DNA from: Candidatus Mycobacterium wuenschmannii
GTDB taxonomy: Bacteria; Actinomycetota; Actinomycetes; Mycobacteriales; Mycobacteriaceae
NCBI RefSeq assembly: GCF_030252325.1
Contig: NZ_CP126981.1
Location: 4,278,001-4,342,000 of the forward strand
Length of the DNA stretch: 64,000 nucleotides
Reading direction: 5' to 3'
The notes under the pieces were generated by a model that did no database searches, was not told the origin of the DNA, and saw nothing but the letters and a program-made list of their open reading frames with translations. Each line of letters begins with the position of its first letter. Position 1 is the first letter of the stretch. Shown piece by piece: positions 27,629 to 36,859 of this stretch. Position numbers and translations under genes: made by a program.

Positions 27629-28447
27629 GTGGTGTACTTCGACGCGATGAGCACCGAGGTGGTTGTGGACATCGACGCAGGGGTAGCCGTGCTGACCCTG
27701 AATCGGCCCGAGCATCTCAACGCCTACACCGCCGCGATGGGCGCATCGCTGAGTCAGGCGTACCGGGACTGCGACGAGGACGATGGAGTGCGCGCCATCG
27801 TGCTCACCGGCGCGGGCCGGGCCTTCTGCGCGGGTGCGGACTTCGCCGGCGCGTCGCCGTTCGATGCCCCGGGCAAGGGCTTCACCGCGTCGCCGATCGA
27901 CCCGCCCGCGTTCGAGTTGCGCAAGCCGGTGATCGCCGCCGTCAATGGCCACGCCATCGGCATCGGCCTGACGATCGCGCTGCAGGCCGATATGCGGGTC
28001 GTCGCCGAGGACGCGAAATACGGTGTGGTGCAGGTGCGTCGGGGCGTGCTACCCGATTGCATGGCGCATTGGACGCTGGCCCACCTGACCAACCTTGGCG
28101 TGGCCGCGGAGGTGCTGCTCACCGGCCGAACGTTCTCCGGTGCCGAGGCCGCCGCATGGGGCATCGCGAACCGCACGCTGCCCGCCGACGACGTCCTCGA
28201 CCACGCGATCGACATTGCCCGGGACATCGCGACCAACGTCGCGCCGATGTCCGCGGCGCTGTCCAAGCGCCTGCTGTGGGACACCGCGATCAACGGCTAC
28301 ACCCCGCGGCAGGTCGCATCGCTGGAGACCAAGCTGCACCACCGGGTGATGGGCACCGACGACGCCCGCGAAGGCGTCGACGCCTTCCTGGAGCGCCGCG
28401 AGCCGCGATTCGGCGCCAGGCTGTCGACGGACTGGAAGCCGCTCTAA
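27629..28447 (+). CDS. enoyl-CoA hydratase/isomerase family protein
   Basis: A crotonase-fold protein of about 272 residues. The oxyanion-hole segments are GRAFCAGADF and AAVNGHAIGIG. The Glu usually found at the first catalytic position (PE before the GxxP turn) appears as Gln in YGVVQVRRGVLP, whereas the second Glu is retained in AAEVLLTG, so ordinary hydratase activity is doubtful. Start: GTG 27629 or 27632 lie just behind GGAAGGG; ATG 27647 is too far from it. It ends 4 nt inside the convergent DUF2867-like gene. It belongs to fatty-acid or acyl-CoA metabolism in a broad sense. Confidence 0.85.
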   Translation: MVYFDAMSTEVVVDIDAGVAVLTLNRPEHLNAYTAAMGASLSQAYRDCDEDDGVRAIVLTGAGRAFCAGADFAGASPFDAPGKGFTASPIDPPAFELRKPVIAAVNGHAIGIGLTIALQADMRVVAEDAKYGVVQVRRGVLPDCMAHWTLAHLTNLGVAAEVLLTGRTFSGAEAAAWGIANRTLPADDVLDHAIDIARDIATNVAPMSAALSKRLLWDTAINGYTPRQVASLETKLHHRVMGTDDAREGVDAFLERREPRFGARLSTDWKPL

Positions 28448-29250
28448 ACCCCAACGCGGGCAGCGCGTCTCATCAGCTGCGGTGCTATCAACCTGTGCAA
28501 CGGCCCGACCAGGATCCATACCGCACGGGCGCCGACTCGGTGCCGATAGTGCAGGCGGGTAGTCAGCACGGCACGGCCGCCGCGACGTCGTAGGTCGAGT
28601 TCGCCGTGCAGCAGGGGACCGTCGGCCGCCAGCACGATCTCGTCGGGGTCAGAGCGCACGATCGCCCAACCGATCGCGTGCTCGGGGGAGGTGACGGGGC
28701 CGAGCCGAAACCCCAGTACACGGCGGTGGATCCACAGCACCGCGGCGCCGAGGGCGCCCGGACTCCGCCCGAGCGCGTCACGGAACGACTGCTCCGCCGT
28801 GCGCGAATCGGTCGGCTCCAGCGGGACCTCGAAGACGTCCACGTAGTCGGCGGCGTCGTCGCCGATGTCGGCCCGGCCGGCACGGGCGCGGGATGCAATG
28901 CGCTTCAGCGTTGCCCGCACGACCATGCGGTGTGCGCCGGTGCCGATGACCAGCGCTCGGTAGGCCTTACCGTGCAGGCCGGGGAACTGGGCCCACGTTG
29001 CGGAGCGGACGCGGGTGCGATGCGGGCCCTCGGCATCCAGCTCGAACACCCAGAGGTATCGGGCGAAGAGGTGTCGGCCCTTCAGTGCCAGGCGTTCGGG
29101 CGGGCGTGCTTCGTCCACGACGAAGCCGACGGGGACGGTTGCGGGATCGCGTGGGTCGCGGCAGATGGTTCGCAGCACCGCGGGCCATGTCTCGGACAGG
29201 TCGGCAGCGACGGATATGGCATGCTCGTCGATATAGGGTAATCGTTCCAT
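28444..29250 (-). CDS. DUF2867/SRPBCC-like protein
   Basis: A 268-residue soluble protein. Its first half contains GLHGKAYRALVIGTGAHRMVVRATLKRI, as in the DUF2867 family, and the second half (about 150-265) repeats the theme, ending in TTRLHYRHRVGARAVWILVGPLHRLIAP, typical of SRPBCC/START-like folds. This suggests two related ligand-binding modules. Start ATG 29250; the much longer open frame upstream is antisense to the TetR gene. It is divergent from tetR with only 21 bp between start codons, so TetR probably controls it. Function unknown. Confidence 0.75.
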   Translation of the reverse strand: MERLPYIDEHAISVAADLSETWPAVLRTICRDPRDPATVPVGFVVDEARPPERLALKGRHLFARYLWVFELDAEGPHRTRVRSATWAQFPGLHGKAYRALVIGTGAHRMVVRATLKRIASRARAGRADIGDDAADYVDVFEVPLEPTDSRTAEQSFRDALGRSPGALGAAVLWIHRRVLGFRLGPVTSPEHAIGWAIVRSDPDEIVLAADGPLLHGELDLRRRGGRAVLTTRLHYRHRVGARAVWILVGPLHRLIAPQLMRRAARVGV

Positions 29251-29271
29251 ATAGAAGGATCGTACTAGATC
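29251..29271. promoter_or_regulatory. 21-bp divergent gap, probable TetR operator
   Basis: Only 21 bp separate the start codons of the DUF2867-like gene and tetR. The gap includes the imperfect dyad GATCGTACTAGATC (29258-29271). Promoters must overlap the genes or each other, so one bound regulator could block both; leaderless transcripts are possible. This is inferred from spacing, without a known consensus. Confidence 0.4.
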
Positions 29272-29883
29272 ATGGCACCTCCGCGGAAGCATCAAACCGA
29301 TGTGATCCTGGACGCAGCACGAACGCTGGTGTTGACCGACGGGCCGCGGGCCGCCAGCGTCGGCGCGATCGCCAAGGCCAGCGGGGCGCCCGCCGGCACG
29401 CTGTACCACCGGTTCACCAACCGCGACGGGATCCTGGCCGCGGCCTGGCTGCGAGCCCTCATACGGTTCCAGGATCGTGCGCTCGCCGCGACGGCCGCTA
29501 CCGCTCTCGAATCGGCGGTCGCAACCGCCGTCGCCGCAATCGAATTCATGCGTGCGGTTCCCGATGACGCCCGACTGCTGGTGGCGCTGCGACCCGGCGA
29601 TCTGCTCGACGACGAGCACGATCTCCAGCAGACGCTCGCGGACCAGAATGCGCCGCTGATCGATCGGCTGAACGGCTTCGCGCGCGAGTTGTACGGCAGC
29701 ACCGATCCGCGCTGCACCGACGCCGTCGCGCGGGCGATCGTCGACCTGCCGTACGCCGTCGTGCGGCGCCACGCCAACACCACGCCCATCCCGGATTGGT
29801 TGGAAACCGACGTCGCCGCGGCCGCGCGAGCACTGCTGACGAGCTTCGACGGTGTTTCCGGGAGGCCGGATCGGGGTAGTTGA
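29272..29883 (+). CDS. TetR-family transcriptional regulator
   Basis: A 203-residue regulator. The N-terminal helix-turn-helix (about 8-55) reads ILDAARTLVLTDGPRAASVGAIAKASGAPAGTLYHRF. The remaining 150 residues form an all-helical ligand-binding domain of unknown specificity. Its TGA overlaps the TTG start of the MTHFR-like gene (TTGA). It therefore leads a three-gene coupled operon (tetR, MTHFR-like, methyltransferase) and is divergent from the DUF2867-like gene. Confidence 0.9.
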   Translation: MAPPRKHQTDVILDAARTLVLTDGPRAASVGAIAKASGAPAGTLYHRFTNRDGILAAAWLRALIRFQDRALAATAATALESAVATAVAAIEFMRAVPDDARLLVALRPGDLLDDEHDLQQTLADQNAPLIDRLNGFARELYGSTDPRCTDAVARAIVDLPYAVVRRHANTTPIPDWLETDVAAAARALLTSFDGVSGRPDRGS

Positions 29884-30863
29884 CCCGCATTGACCTCGAA
29901 TGCCCCAAGCGCATGACGTTCGGTCCGTGCGGCGGAGTCCAGCCGGACGGGCAATGCGAAATGCGCTCGGGGCCATGTACTTTCGATGACGTCGTGCCGT
30001 GGACCGGTGCACCCGTGTCACTGTCGGCGGTGACCGCACCGCTTATCCTGACCGACTTCAGCTGCACACCGTTCGATGCCGCGGATGCCGCGGCCACCGC
30101 CGCTACGCTGGCGCCGAGCTGTGACGCCGTGCTTGTCGGCGAGCACCAGAACCGGCCCGACTATCCACCGACCTTGATGAGCCAACTGATCCTCGACGAG
30201 GGCGTCACGCCGTGGATCACCTTGTCCTGTCGCGACCGCAATCGCGTTGTCCTGGAACAGGAGTTGCGCGGCCTGAGATTCGCCGGCGCGACGACCGTGT
30301 TCTGCGTGACCGGCGACGGCCGCGGCTATGACGTACGCCCCGACGTCACCCAGACCTTCGACCTCGACGGACCGCGCCTGGTGCACCTCGCTGCCTCGCT
30401 GAACATGGTTGCCGCGGTTCCCGAAACACCTACCGCCCCGCCCGTTCACGGCAGGGCGGCGCGTCTCGTCGAGAAGCAGCGCGCCGGCGCGAGCCTGGCG
30501 GTGCTCAACCACGTGACGTCGGCATCGGCGTTGTCCGGGTTCATGGACGACGCCCGCCAGGCCGGCCTGCGGATGCCGGTGCTGGCCGCGGTCGCCGTGT
30601 TCACCGACGTGGTGTCCGCGGCGGTGCTGCAGGGCCTACCCGGACTCGAATTGGAGCCGGCGTTGGTCGATGAGGTCGTCAATGCTGCCGATCCCATCGA
30701 AGCCGGGATCGATGCGGCCGTCGCCGAGGCGCGAGAACTGCTCGCTATCAACGGGATTGAGGGAGTCAATTTGTCCGGTCTGGCATCGGCATCGGGAACA
30801 CGGCGCGGCGCGGAGATCAAGGCCGAGGTAGGGGCGCGAATCCGAGCGGAGCGCAACGGATGA
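29880..30863 (+). CDS. methylenetetrahydrofolate reductase-like protein with N-terminal Cys cluster
   Basis: A 327-residue protein. It starts with a MTHFR_C/MetV-like cysteine motif: Cys8, Cys17, Cys26 and Cys33 in CPKRMTFGPCGG and the following GQCE and GPC. It continues into a TIM-barrel of MTHFR type (about 45-320). In acetogens the Cys motif belongs to the separate MetV subunit and sits at a C-terminus; here it precedes the barrel. Flavin-independent MTHFRs have been described in mycobacteria, and this could be a relative. The TTG start overlaps the tetR stop, and the 3' end overlaps the methyltransferase ATG. A role in one-carbon metabolism is likely. Confidence 0.8.
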   Translation: MTRIDLECPKRMTFGPCGGVQPDGQCEMRSGPCTFDDVVPWTGAPVSLSAVTAPLILTDFSCTPFDAADAAATAATLAPSCDAVLVGEHQNRPDYPPTLMSQLILDEGVTPWITLSCRDRNRVVLEQELRGLRFAGATTVFCVTGDGRGYDVRPDVTQTFDLDGPRLVHLAASLNMVAAVPETPTAPPVHGRAARLVEKQRAGASLAVLNHVTSASALSGFMDDARQAGLRMPVLAAVAVFTDVVSAAVLQGLPGLELEPALVDEVVNAADPIEAGIDAAVAEARELLAINGIEGVNLSGLASASGTRRGAEIKAEVGARIRAERNG

Positions 30864-31618
30864 GCGACGCGGCCGCTGCCGAATTCGACACCCTCGCCGA
30901 ATGGACGGCCGAAGTCGCCGGTGACCTGGGTCGGGAATTCCACATCCCGGCGGGCTGCCGGGGCAGCGGGAGCCCGGCCGTCCTCGACTGGCTGCTCGAC
31001 CATCTCGAGCTCGGTGCCGGGGAGTCCTTGTTGGACTGCGGTGCCGGCGTTGGTGGACCCGCCGCCTACGCGGCGGCACAACGCGACGTGCGTCCGGTTC
31101 TCGTCGAACCCCAGGCCGGTGGATGCCGCGCCGCGCGGGAGCTGTTCGGATTCGAAGCCATCCAGGCCGATGCGGCGAAGCTTCCTTTCGAGGCCGAGAC
31201 ATTCGATGCGGCATGGGCTTTGGGCGTGCTCTGCACGACCGAGGAACAGGTCGAGATGCTGTGTGAGTTGCGCCGCGTGGTTCGCGCCTCGGGCCCGATC
31301 GCGTTGCTGGTCCTGGTGGCCCGGGAACTGTCGCCACCGGGAGAGCCCGAAGACAGTTTCTTCCCGACCCGCGACCTGTTCGCCGAGTCGGTGCAGCGTG
31401 CCGGTCTGCGTATCGAGACGTGCCGCAGCGTCGGCGACATCTGGGAGCCGCCAGAGTCCTGGCGGCAACGCGTGGACGCCGTGGAGGCCGAGCTCGAGCG
31501 ACGGTACGGTGACCAGGAGGCCTGGCAGGTCGCCGAGCAGCAATCTCGGCGAATCACGCGGCTGCTCAAGGACTCCGAGATCGATCCGCAGGTTTTCCTG
31601 CTGCGACGGGCGGCTTAA
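30860..31618 (+). CDS. class I SAM-dependent methyltransferase
   Basis: A 252-residue Rossmann-fold methyltransferase. Motif I is SLLDCGAGVGGPAAYAA, motif II lies around VEPQAGGCRAARELF, and FDAAWALGVLCTTEEQ fits motif IV/post-I. The ATG overlaps the stop of the MTHFR-like gene (ATGA), implying coupled translation and a shared pathway. A one-carbon/SAM connection is plausible: methylene-THF reduction feeds methionine and SAM. The acceptor is unknown. Its TAA overlaps the TAA of the convergent AAA gene by 4 nt. Confidence 0.85.
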   Translation: MSDAAAAEFDTLAEWTAEVAGDLGREFHIPAGCRGSGSPAVLDWLLDHLELGAGESLLDCGAGVGGPAAYAAAQRDVRPVLVEPQAGGCRAARELFGFEAIQADAAKLPFEAETFDAAWALGVLCTTEEQVEMLCELRRVVRASGPIALLVLVARELSPPGEPEDSFFPTRDLFAESVQRAGLRIETCRSVGDIWEPPESWRQRVDAVEAELERRYGDQEAWQVAEQQSRRITRLLKDSEIDPQVFLLRRAA

Positions 31619-33768
31619 CGCTGCGCGGCGAACGCCCGCAGGTTGGCCAGTTGTGCGGGGTCCAGCGACGGGTGCACGTTCTTACGGGCCTCGGCCACGT
31701 CGGCGGCGGTGATCTGGGCCGCGTCGACCGAACGGCGCATCGCGGTGAGCGCGGCTTCGCGCAACAGCGCCACGCAGTCGGCGGCGCTGTAGCCGTCCAG
31801 GTCGGCGGCCAGTGCCTCGAGATCCACGTCGTGCAGCGGGATGGACTTGCCCGCCGCACGCAGAATATCCACGCGCGCTTGAGCATCGGGTGGTTCGACG
31901 AACACCAGCTTCTCAAGCCGGCCGGGCCGCAGCAGGCCCGGATCGATCAGGTCGGGCCGGTTGGTGGCACCGACCACCACGACATCGTTCATCGGCTCGA
32001 TGCCGTCGAGTTCGGTGAGCAGCGCCGCTACCACCCGGTCGGTGACGCCCGAGTCGAAGCTCTGACCGCGGCGGGGCGTCAACGCGTCGATTTCGTCGAG
32101 AAATACCAGCGACGGCGCGGAATCCCGTGCTCGGCCGAATAATTCGCGCACGGCCTTCTCCGACGAGCCGACCCATTTATCCATCAGCTCAGAGCCTTTG
32201 ACGGCGTGCACCGACAGCCGCCCGGTGCTGGCCAGGGCGCGGACGATGAAGGTCTTGCCACAGCCCGGCGGCCCGTACAGCAGCACGCCGCGTGGCGGCT
32301 GCACGCCGAGGCGCGCGAAGGTGTCGGGATGCTGCAACGGCCACAGCACCGCCTCGGTCAGGGCCTGCTTGGTCTCGACCATGTCGCCGACGTCGTCGAG
32401 GGTCACCGAGCCGACCGAGACCTCCATCGCGGCCGACCGGGACAGCGGCCGGATCACGCTCAGCGCGCCGACCAGATCGTCCTGCGTCAGCTTCGGCGCG
32501 CTGCCGTCGGCGCTGGCCCGTGCCGCGGCGCGCAATGCGGCCTCGCGCACCAGGGCGGCAAGGTCCGCGACGACGAAACCCGGTGTACGGTCGGATATTT
32601 CACCGAAATCGAGATCGTCGATGGGCACCGACTTCAACAGGCTTTGCAGCAGCGCGGTGCGGGTCGGCGCATCGGGCAGGCTCAGCACGAGTTCGCGGTC
32701 GCAGATCTCGGGGGAGCGCAGCCGCGGATCGAGGTTCTCCGGGACCGACGAGGTGACGATCACCGCGACCGACGGGGCGGCAACAGCTTTGCGGAGTTCC
32801 CCGAGGATCAGCGCCGCCACCGGTTCGGCGGTGGCGGGCAGCAACGCGTCGATGTCGGCGATCAGTAGTACTCCGCCGCCGTCGACCACTTTCTGCACCG
32901 CCGCGGTGACGCGCTGTAAGCGGTCGTCAGCGGCCAGCGCGCCGACCTCAGGGCTGTCCAGCTCGACCAGTCGGCGCCCAGCGCAGACGGCGCGCACCAG
33001 CGTCGTCTTACCGACTCCGGCGGGTCCCGTCACCAACACGCCGAGATTGGTGGTGGCGCCCAGGGTTTGCAGCAGGTGCGGTTCGTCGAGTGCGAGCTTG
33101 AGCCATTCGGTCAGCTTGGCCGCTTGTGCGTCGACACCCTTGAGGTCGTGCACGGTGATTTTCGGCGACTCCGAAACCACCGGCGCGGCAACGGGTTCGG
33201 CGGCTACCCCGTTGCCCCACGTGACGAGCGAATTCGGCTGCACGCTCACCGGGCCGGCAGGGTCTACACCGGTCACCGTCAACAGCTCCGAGGTCCAGCT
33301 GATGCCCACCGCGGAGGCCAATGCCCGGGTGGCGGCCGACGTCGAGGTGCCCGGCCCCAGGTCGCGCGGTAGCAACGAGACCGCGTCGCCGACCGTCAAG
33401 ACCTTGCCCAGCAACGCTTGTCGCAGCGTTGCCGACGGCAGCGACTGGGTGGTCAGTGTCGAGCCGCTCAGCGTCACGGATCGCGCGCCGTACACGGTGG
33501 CGGCGTCGACGATCACCGCGGTGTCCTCGCTGAGGCCCGCGTTGGACAACGTCACGTCATCGAGCAGCACGGTGCCGACCGGTGTCGTCGGACCGGCCAT
33601 CCCGGCCACCGCCGTCGTGGTTCGGGCGCCGGTGATCGATACCGCGTCCCACTCTCGAATGCCGAGGGCTGCAATGGCATTGGGGTGCAGGCGGACGACG
33701 CCACGGCGAGAGTCGACGGCCGAGGTGTTCAGCCGGGCCGTCAGGGTCAGCCGAGCCGGTGACGTCAT
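31615..33768 (-). CDS. CDC48/p97-like double AAA ATPase (Rv0435c-type)
   Basis: A 717-residue protein. A CDC48-like N-terminal double-psi barrel (about 1-190) precedes two AAA modules. D1 has Walker A GPAGVGKTT at 248-256, but its Walker B reads LLIADID rather than DE, so hydrolysis there is doubtful. D2 has GPPGCGKT (499-506) and an intact VFLDEID (555-561), plus arginine-finger and sensor segments. Such ATPases unfold or remodel proteins; the client is unknown. ATG 33768 overlaps the pssA stop (ATGA). Order psd-pssA-AAA matches Rv0437c-Rv0435c. Confidence 0.93.
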   Translation of the reverse strand: MTSPARLTLTARLNTSAVDSRRGVVRLHPNAIAALGIREWDAVSITGARTTTAVAGMAGPTTPVGTVLLDDVTLSNAGLSEDTAVIVDAATVYGARSVTLSGSTLTTQSLPSATLRQALLGKVLTVGDAVSLLPRDLGPGTSTSAATRALASAVGISWTSELLTVTGVDPAGPVSVQPNSLVTWGNGVAAEPVAAPVVSESPKITVHDLKGVDAQAAKLTEWLKLALDEPHLLQTLGATTNLGVLVTGPAGVGKTTLVRAVCAGRRLVELDSPEVGALAADDRLQRVTAAVQKVVDGGGVLLIADIDALLPATAEPVAALILGELRKAVAAPSVAVIVTSSVPENLDPRLRSPEICDRELVLSLPDAPTRTALLQSLLKSVPIDDLDFGEISDRTPGFVVADLAALVREAALRAAARASADGSAPKLTQDDLVGALSVIRPLSRSAAMEVSVGSVTLDDVGDMVETKQALTEAVLWPLQHPDTFARLGVQPPRGVLLYGPPGCGKTFIVRALASTGRLSVHAVKGSELMDKWVGSSEKAVRELFGRARDSAPSLVFLDEIDALTPRRGQSFDSGVTDRVVAALLTELDGIEPMNDVVVVGATNRPDLIDPGLLRPGRLEKLVFVEPPDAQARVDILRAAGKSIPLHDVDLEALAADLDGYSAADCVALLREAALTAMRRSVDAAQITAADVAEARKNVHPSLDPAQLANLRAFAAQR

Positions 33769-34637
33769 GACCGACCGGTCGGCCTGCGCAGCCCGAGCCG
33801 CGCCACCGACCGGCGGTTGGGCTGGGCCCGGCGGATCGCACGCCGGGTGGCTCGTCGCTGCTTGGGCTTCTCGCCCCACGCCTCGGGATGCGCGGCCAGC
33901 CAATGGTGGCTGCGCACCGAGAACGGGATGTAGCAGAGATAAGCGGCGATGATCACCATGATCAGGATGTAGGGGAACAGCAGCGCGGCGGCCGCGACGA
34001 TGGTGAGCCCGGCCAGCAGCAGCGCGGCCAGATTCGGCGGCACCGAGACCGCGTGCATCTTGCGCATCGGGAGCCTGCTGACCAGCAGCATCGAACACGC
34101 GGTGATCCAGGCGCAGACGAACCACGGCGACGTCCACCATCCCGAACCGAATTGCAGCTTGGCCGCCAGCGGTCCCAGCGCGCAGATCGCACCCGCCGGT
34201 GCCGGGACGCCGACGAAGAACTCCTTGGTGAACGCGGGCTGGGTGGCATCGTCGAGCAGGGCATTGAATCTGGCCAGCCGCAACACAATTGATACGGCGT
34301 AGAGCATCACCACGACCCAGCCCGCCGGTTGCGAGGGCAGCATCGTCACGTAGAGCACGACCGCGGGGGCCACTCCGAAGTTCACCGCGTCTGCAAGCGA
34401 GTCGATCTCCTCGCCCATCCGCGACTCGGCGTCCAGGGCACGGGCCACGCGCCCGTCGAGTCCGTCGAGGATTGCCGCCGCCGCGATCAGCGCGATCGCC
34501 ACGTACGGCTGGCCCTCGAGCGCGAAGCGGATCGACGTCAGCCCGGCGCAGATTGCCAGCACGCTCATCGAGCTGGGCAGGATGCGCAGCGGCGCAACCC
34601 GTCGGTTGCGGGGCTTCACCGGCTTGGGAGTGATCAC
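33765..34637 (-). CDS. pssA: CDP-diacylglycerol-serine O-phosphatidyltransferase PssA
   Basis: A 290-residue integral membrane enzyme that makes phosphatidylserine from CDP-diacylglycerol and serine. The CDP-alcohol phosphotransferase motif D-x2-DG-x2-AR-x8-G-x3-D-x3-D is complete in [20 protein letters not shown] followed by IDSLAD. About eight hydrophobic segments follow, and a basic, Arg-rich tail (from about 250) is cytoplasmic. The GTG start overlaps the psd stop (GTGA) and the 3' end overlaps the AAA gene. The product is the substrate for Psd, the gene just upstream. Confidence 0.95.
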   Translation of the reverse strand: MITPKPVKPRNRRVAPLRILPSSMSVLAICAGLTSIRFALEGQPYVAIALIAAAAILDGLDGRVARALDAESRMGEEIDSLADAVNFGVAPAVVLYVTMLPSQPAGWVVVMLYAVSIVLRLARFNALLDDATQPAFTKEFFVGVPAPAGAICALGPLAAKLQFGSGWWTSPWFVCAWITACSMLLVSRLPMRKMHAVSVPPNLAALLLAGLTIVAAAALLFPYILIMVIIAAYLCYIPFSVRSHHWLAAHPEAWGEKPKQRRATRRAIRRAQPNRRSVARLGLRRPTGRS

Positions 34638-35347
34638 GGCAACTCGGCCAGCACCGTCTCGCCGGCAACCGCGCGCTGCCCGAGGCTGACCGATACCCGT
34701 GCGCCGGCCGGAAGGTAGGTGTCGAGCCGGGAACCGAAGCGGATCAACCCGTAGGTGTCACCGATCGACAGCTTGTCGCCGACGTTGGCGTTGCAGACGA
34801 TGCGGCGGGCCACCAGGCCGGCGATCTGTACGGCCACGACGTCCACCCCGTCTTCGGTGCGGATCCAGACGCTGTTGCGCTCGTTGCTCTCGCTGGCGTC
34901 GGGCAGATCGGCCGAGCCGAACAGGCCGGGCCGGTGCTGCACGGCGATCACCTCGCCGCCGACCGGGGCGCGCTGCACGTGGGCATCGAATACCGACAGG
35001 AAGATGCTGACCCGGGTGAGTTCCGCCTCGCCCATCTCCAGCTCGGGCGGTGGCGCGGCCGACTCGATCAGGCAGACCTGGCCGTCGGCCGGCGCGACGA
35101 CCACGCCCGGCCGGGTGGGTGGCACCCGCGGCGGGTGCCGGAAGAAGCCCGCACAGGCGCCGGCGGCCAGCAGGCCCACGCGGCGCAACCAGCGCGAGCG
35201 GCGGCCGACCAGCGCCAGGCCGAGGCCAGCGGAAATGAACGGCAGGCCCGCGGGATGCACGGGTGGAACGGTCTGCCGGAGCAGCGACACCACATGCTGC
35301 GGGCTGATCGTCGGGTTGTCGGCGGTCGAGCGAGGACGTCGTGCCAC
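34634..35347 (-). CDS. psd: phosphatidylserine decarboxylase
   Basis: A 237-residue pyruvoyl enzyme converting phosphatidylserine to phosphatidylethanolamine. The self-cleavage site is the Gly-Ser in [13 protein letters not shown] near the C-terminus; the Ser becomes the pyruvoyl group of the alpha chain. Residues about 42-65 form the hydrophobic anchor, and APADGQV and [13 protein letters not shown] are the usual conserved blocks. GTG start at 35347. Psd and PssA are translationally coupled. moeA2, which precedes psd in M. tuberculosis, is missing here; an SDR gene lies immediately upstream. Confidence 0.95.
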   Translation of the reverse strand: MARRPRSTADNPTISPQHVVSLLRQTVPPVHPAGLPFISAGLGLALVGRRSRWLRRVGLLAAGACAGFFRHPPRVPPTRPGVVVAPADGQVCLIESAAPPPELEMGEAELTRVSIFLSVFDAHVQRAPVGGEVIAVQHRPGLFGSADLPDASESNERNSVWIRTEDGVDVVAVQIAGLVARRIVCNANVGDKLSIGDTYGLIRFGSRLDTYLPAGARVSVSLGQRAVAGETVLAELP

Positions 35348-35376
35348 GCGGACATCTTACGGAGCCGGGGCCGACC

Positions 35377-36294
35377 TCAGACCGGATACGTGACGCCGGT
35401 CAACTCCTCGGACACCGACCACAGCCTGCGCTGCAGGTCCTCGTCGTGCGACTGGGCGCTGGACGAGACCACCTTGGGGTGGCCGCGCTGCTCGCCCAGG
35501 CCGTCGGGGCCGTAGTACTGGCCGCCCTCGACGCCGGGGTCGGTGGCGGCGCGCAGCGTCGGCAGGCTGCCCATCGCCGCACCCTGGAACAGCAGCGGAC
35601 CCGCCAGCGCGAACAGCGGCTTGATCAACGTCGGCGCATTGCGGCCCAGTTCGGTGCTGGACGACCCGGGGTGCGCGGCGACGGCGACGGTGTTCTTGCC
35701 GGCCAGCCGGCGCTGCAACTCGTAGGTGAACAGCAGATTGGCCAACTTGGACTGGCCGTACGCGGCGAACCGGTCGTAGCCGTGCTCCCACTGCAGGTCG
35801 TCGAAGTGGATCGCGGCGCGAAACCGATGGCCCATGCTGCTGACGGTCACCACCCGCGACCCGCGGACCGGGAGCAGGGTGTCCAACAGCAGTCCGGTCA
35901 ACGCGAAGTGGCCGAGATGGTTTGTGCCGAACTGCAATTCGAACCCGTCGGCGGTGAGTTCCTTCGGTGTCCACATCACCCCGGCGTTGTTGACCAACAG
36001 ATCGATGCGCGGGTAAGCCTTGCGCAGCTTGGTTGCGGCGGCGCGCACCGACGCCAGCGAGGTGAGGTCGAGTTCCTGCAACGTGACGTCGGCGCTGGGG
36101 TGGGCGGCGCTGATCTTCGCCAGTGCCAGATTGCCCTTCTCCAGATTGCGCACGGCCAGCACGACGTGGGCGCCGGCCTGGGCCAACGCGGCGGCGGCGT
36201 GATAGCCGAGGCCGGTGTTCGCGCCGGTGACGACCGCAACGCGGCCGCTCTGGTCAGGTATGTCGCCGGTGGTCCATTTGCCGTCGGAGCTCAT
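35377..36294 (-). CDS. short-chain dehydrogenase/reductase (Rv0439c-type)
   Basis: A 305-residue SDR with the NAD(P) motif TGANTGLG near residue 23, NNAG, the catalytic Ser in VTVSSMG, and the Tyr/Lys pair in YGQSKLAN. The C-terminal extension VSEELTGVTYPV is characteristic of this retinol-dehydrogenase-like group. Substrate unknown. A paralogue with the same ends (KWTTADIPDQ and SEELTGVTFPV) lies at 42260-43168. It sits 29 bp upstream of psd on the same strand and is divergent from the PH-domain pair. Confidence 0.92.
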   Translation of the reverse strand: MSSDGKWTTGDIPDQSGRVAVVTGANTGLGYHAAAALAQAGAHVVLAVRNLEKGNLALAKISAAHPSADVTLQELDLTSLASVRAAATKLRKAYPRIDLLVNNAGVMWTPKELTADGFELQFGTNHLGHFALTGLLLDTLLPVRGSRVVTVSSMGHRFRAAIHFDDLQWEHGYDRFAAYGQSKLANLLFTYELQRRLAGKNTVAVAAHPGSSSTELGRNAPTLIKPLFALAGPLLFQGAAMGSLPTLRAATDPGVEGGQYYGPDGLGEQRGHPKVVSSSAQSHDEDLQRRLWSVSEELTGVTYPV

Positions 36295-36382
36295 CGCAGA
36301 AAACGATACTCATCGGAGCTGGGGTGTCGCCGTGTCGGTGCGAATCGGTCTCCGTGCGATGGCATTGTCTGTAGGCGTGGAC

Positions 36383-36859
36383 ATGGTTGATCCCGCACAT
36401 CTGCCCAGTCGACGCGCGCCGCTGCGGTGGGCGGTCGGCGGCGTCCTGCCCTGGCTGCTGCTGGCGGCGGGGCAGATCGTCTGGCTCGAGTTCGACAGGC
36501 GAATGCCGTGGCTGCACATCCTGATCGGCGTCGTGACCGTGCTGGGTCTGATCGTCTCGACGGCCGTCGTCCCGGTCTGGCGCTATCGCGTGCACCGCTG
36601 GGAACTCGGGCCGCAGGCGGTGTTCACCCGCACCGGATGGCTGATTCAGGAGCGGCGCATCGCGCCCATCTCGCGGGTGCAGACCGTCGACACCTACCGG
36701 GGCCCGGTGGACCGGCTGTTCGGTCTGGCCAATGTCACCGTCACGACGGCCTCGTCGGCCGGCGCGGTGCACATCGTGGCGCTCGACATCGACGTCGCCG
36801 ACCATCTCGTCGCGCAGTTGACCGACATCGCCGCGATCGGCGCCGAGGACGCGACATGA
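36383..36859 (+). CDS. bacterial PH-domain membrane protein (YdbS-like)
   Basis: A protein of about 158 residues with two membrane segments (roughly 20-37 and 46-68), followed by a bacterial PH (bPH2, formerly DUF304) domain: YRVHRWELGPQAVFTRTGWLIQERRIAPISRVQTVD. The frame is open further upstream; ATG 36383 is chosen because it leaves a short polar N-terminus before the first helix, and ATG 36359 is possible. Its stop overlaps the next gene as ATGA. YdbS/YdbT pairs are thought to act together in the envelope; their role is not firmly known. Confidence 0.82.
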   Translation: MVDPAHLPSRRAPLRWAVGGVLPWLLLAAGQIVWLEFDRRMPWLHILIGVVTVLGLIVSTAVVPVWRYRVHRWELGPQAVFTRTGWLIQERRIAPISRVQTVDTYRGPVDRLFGLANVTVTTASSAGAVHIVALDIDVADHLVAQLTDIAAIGAEDAT

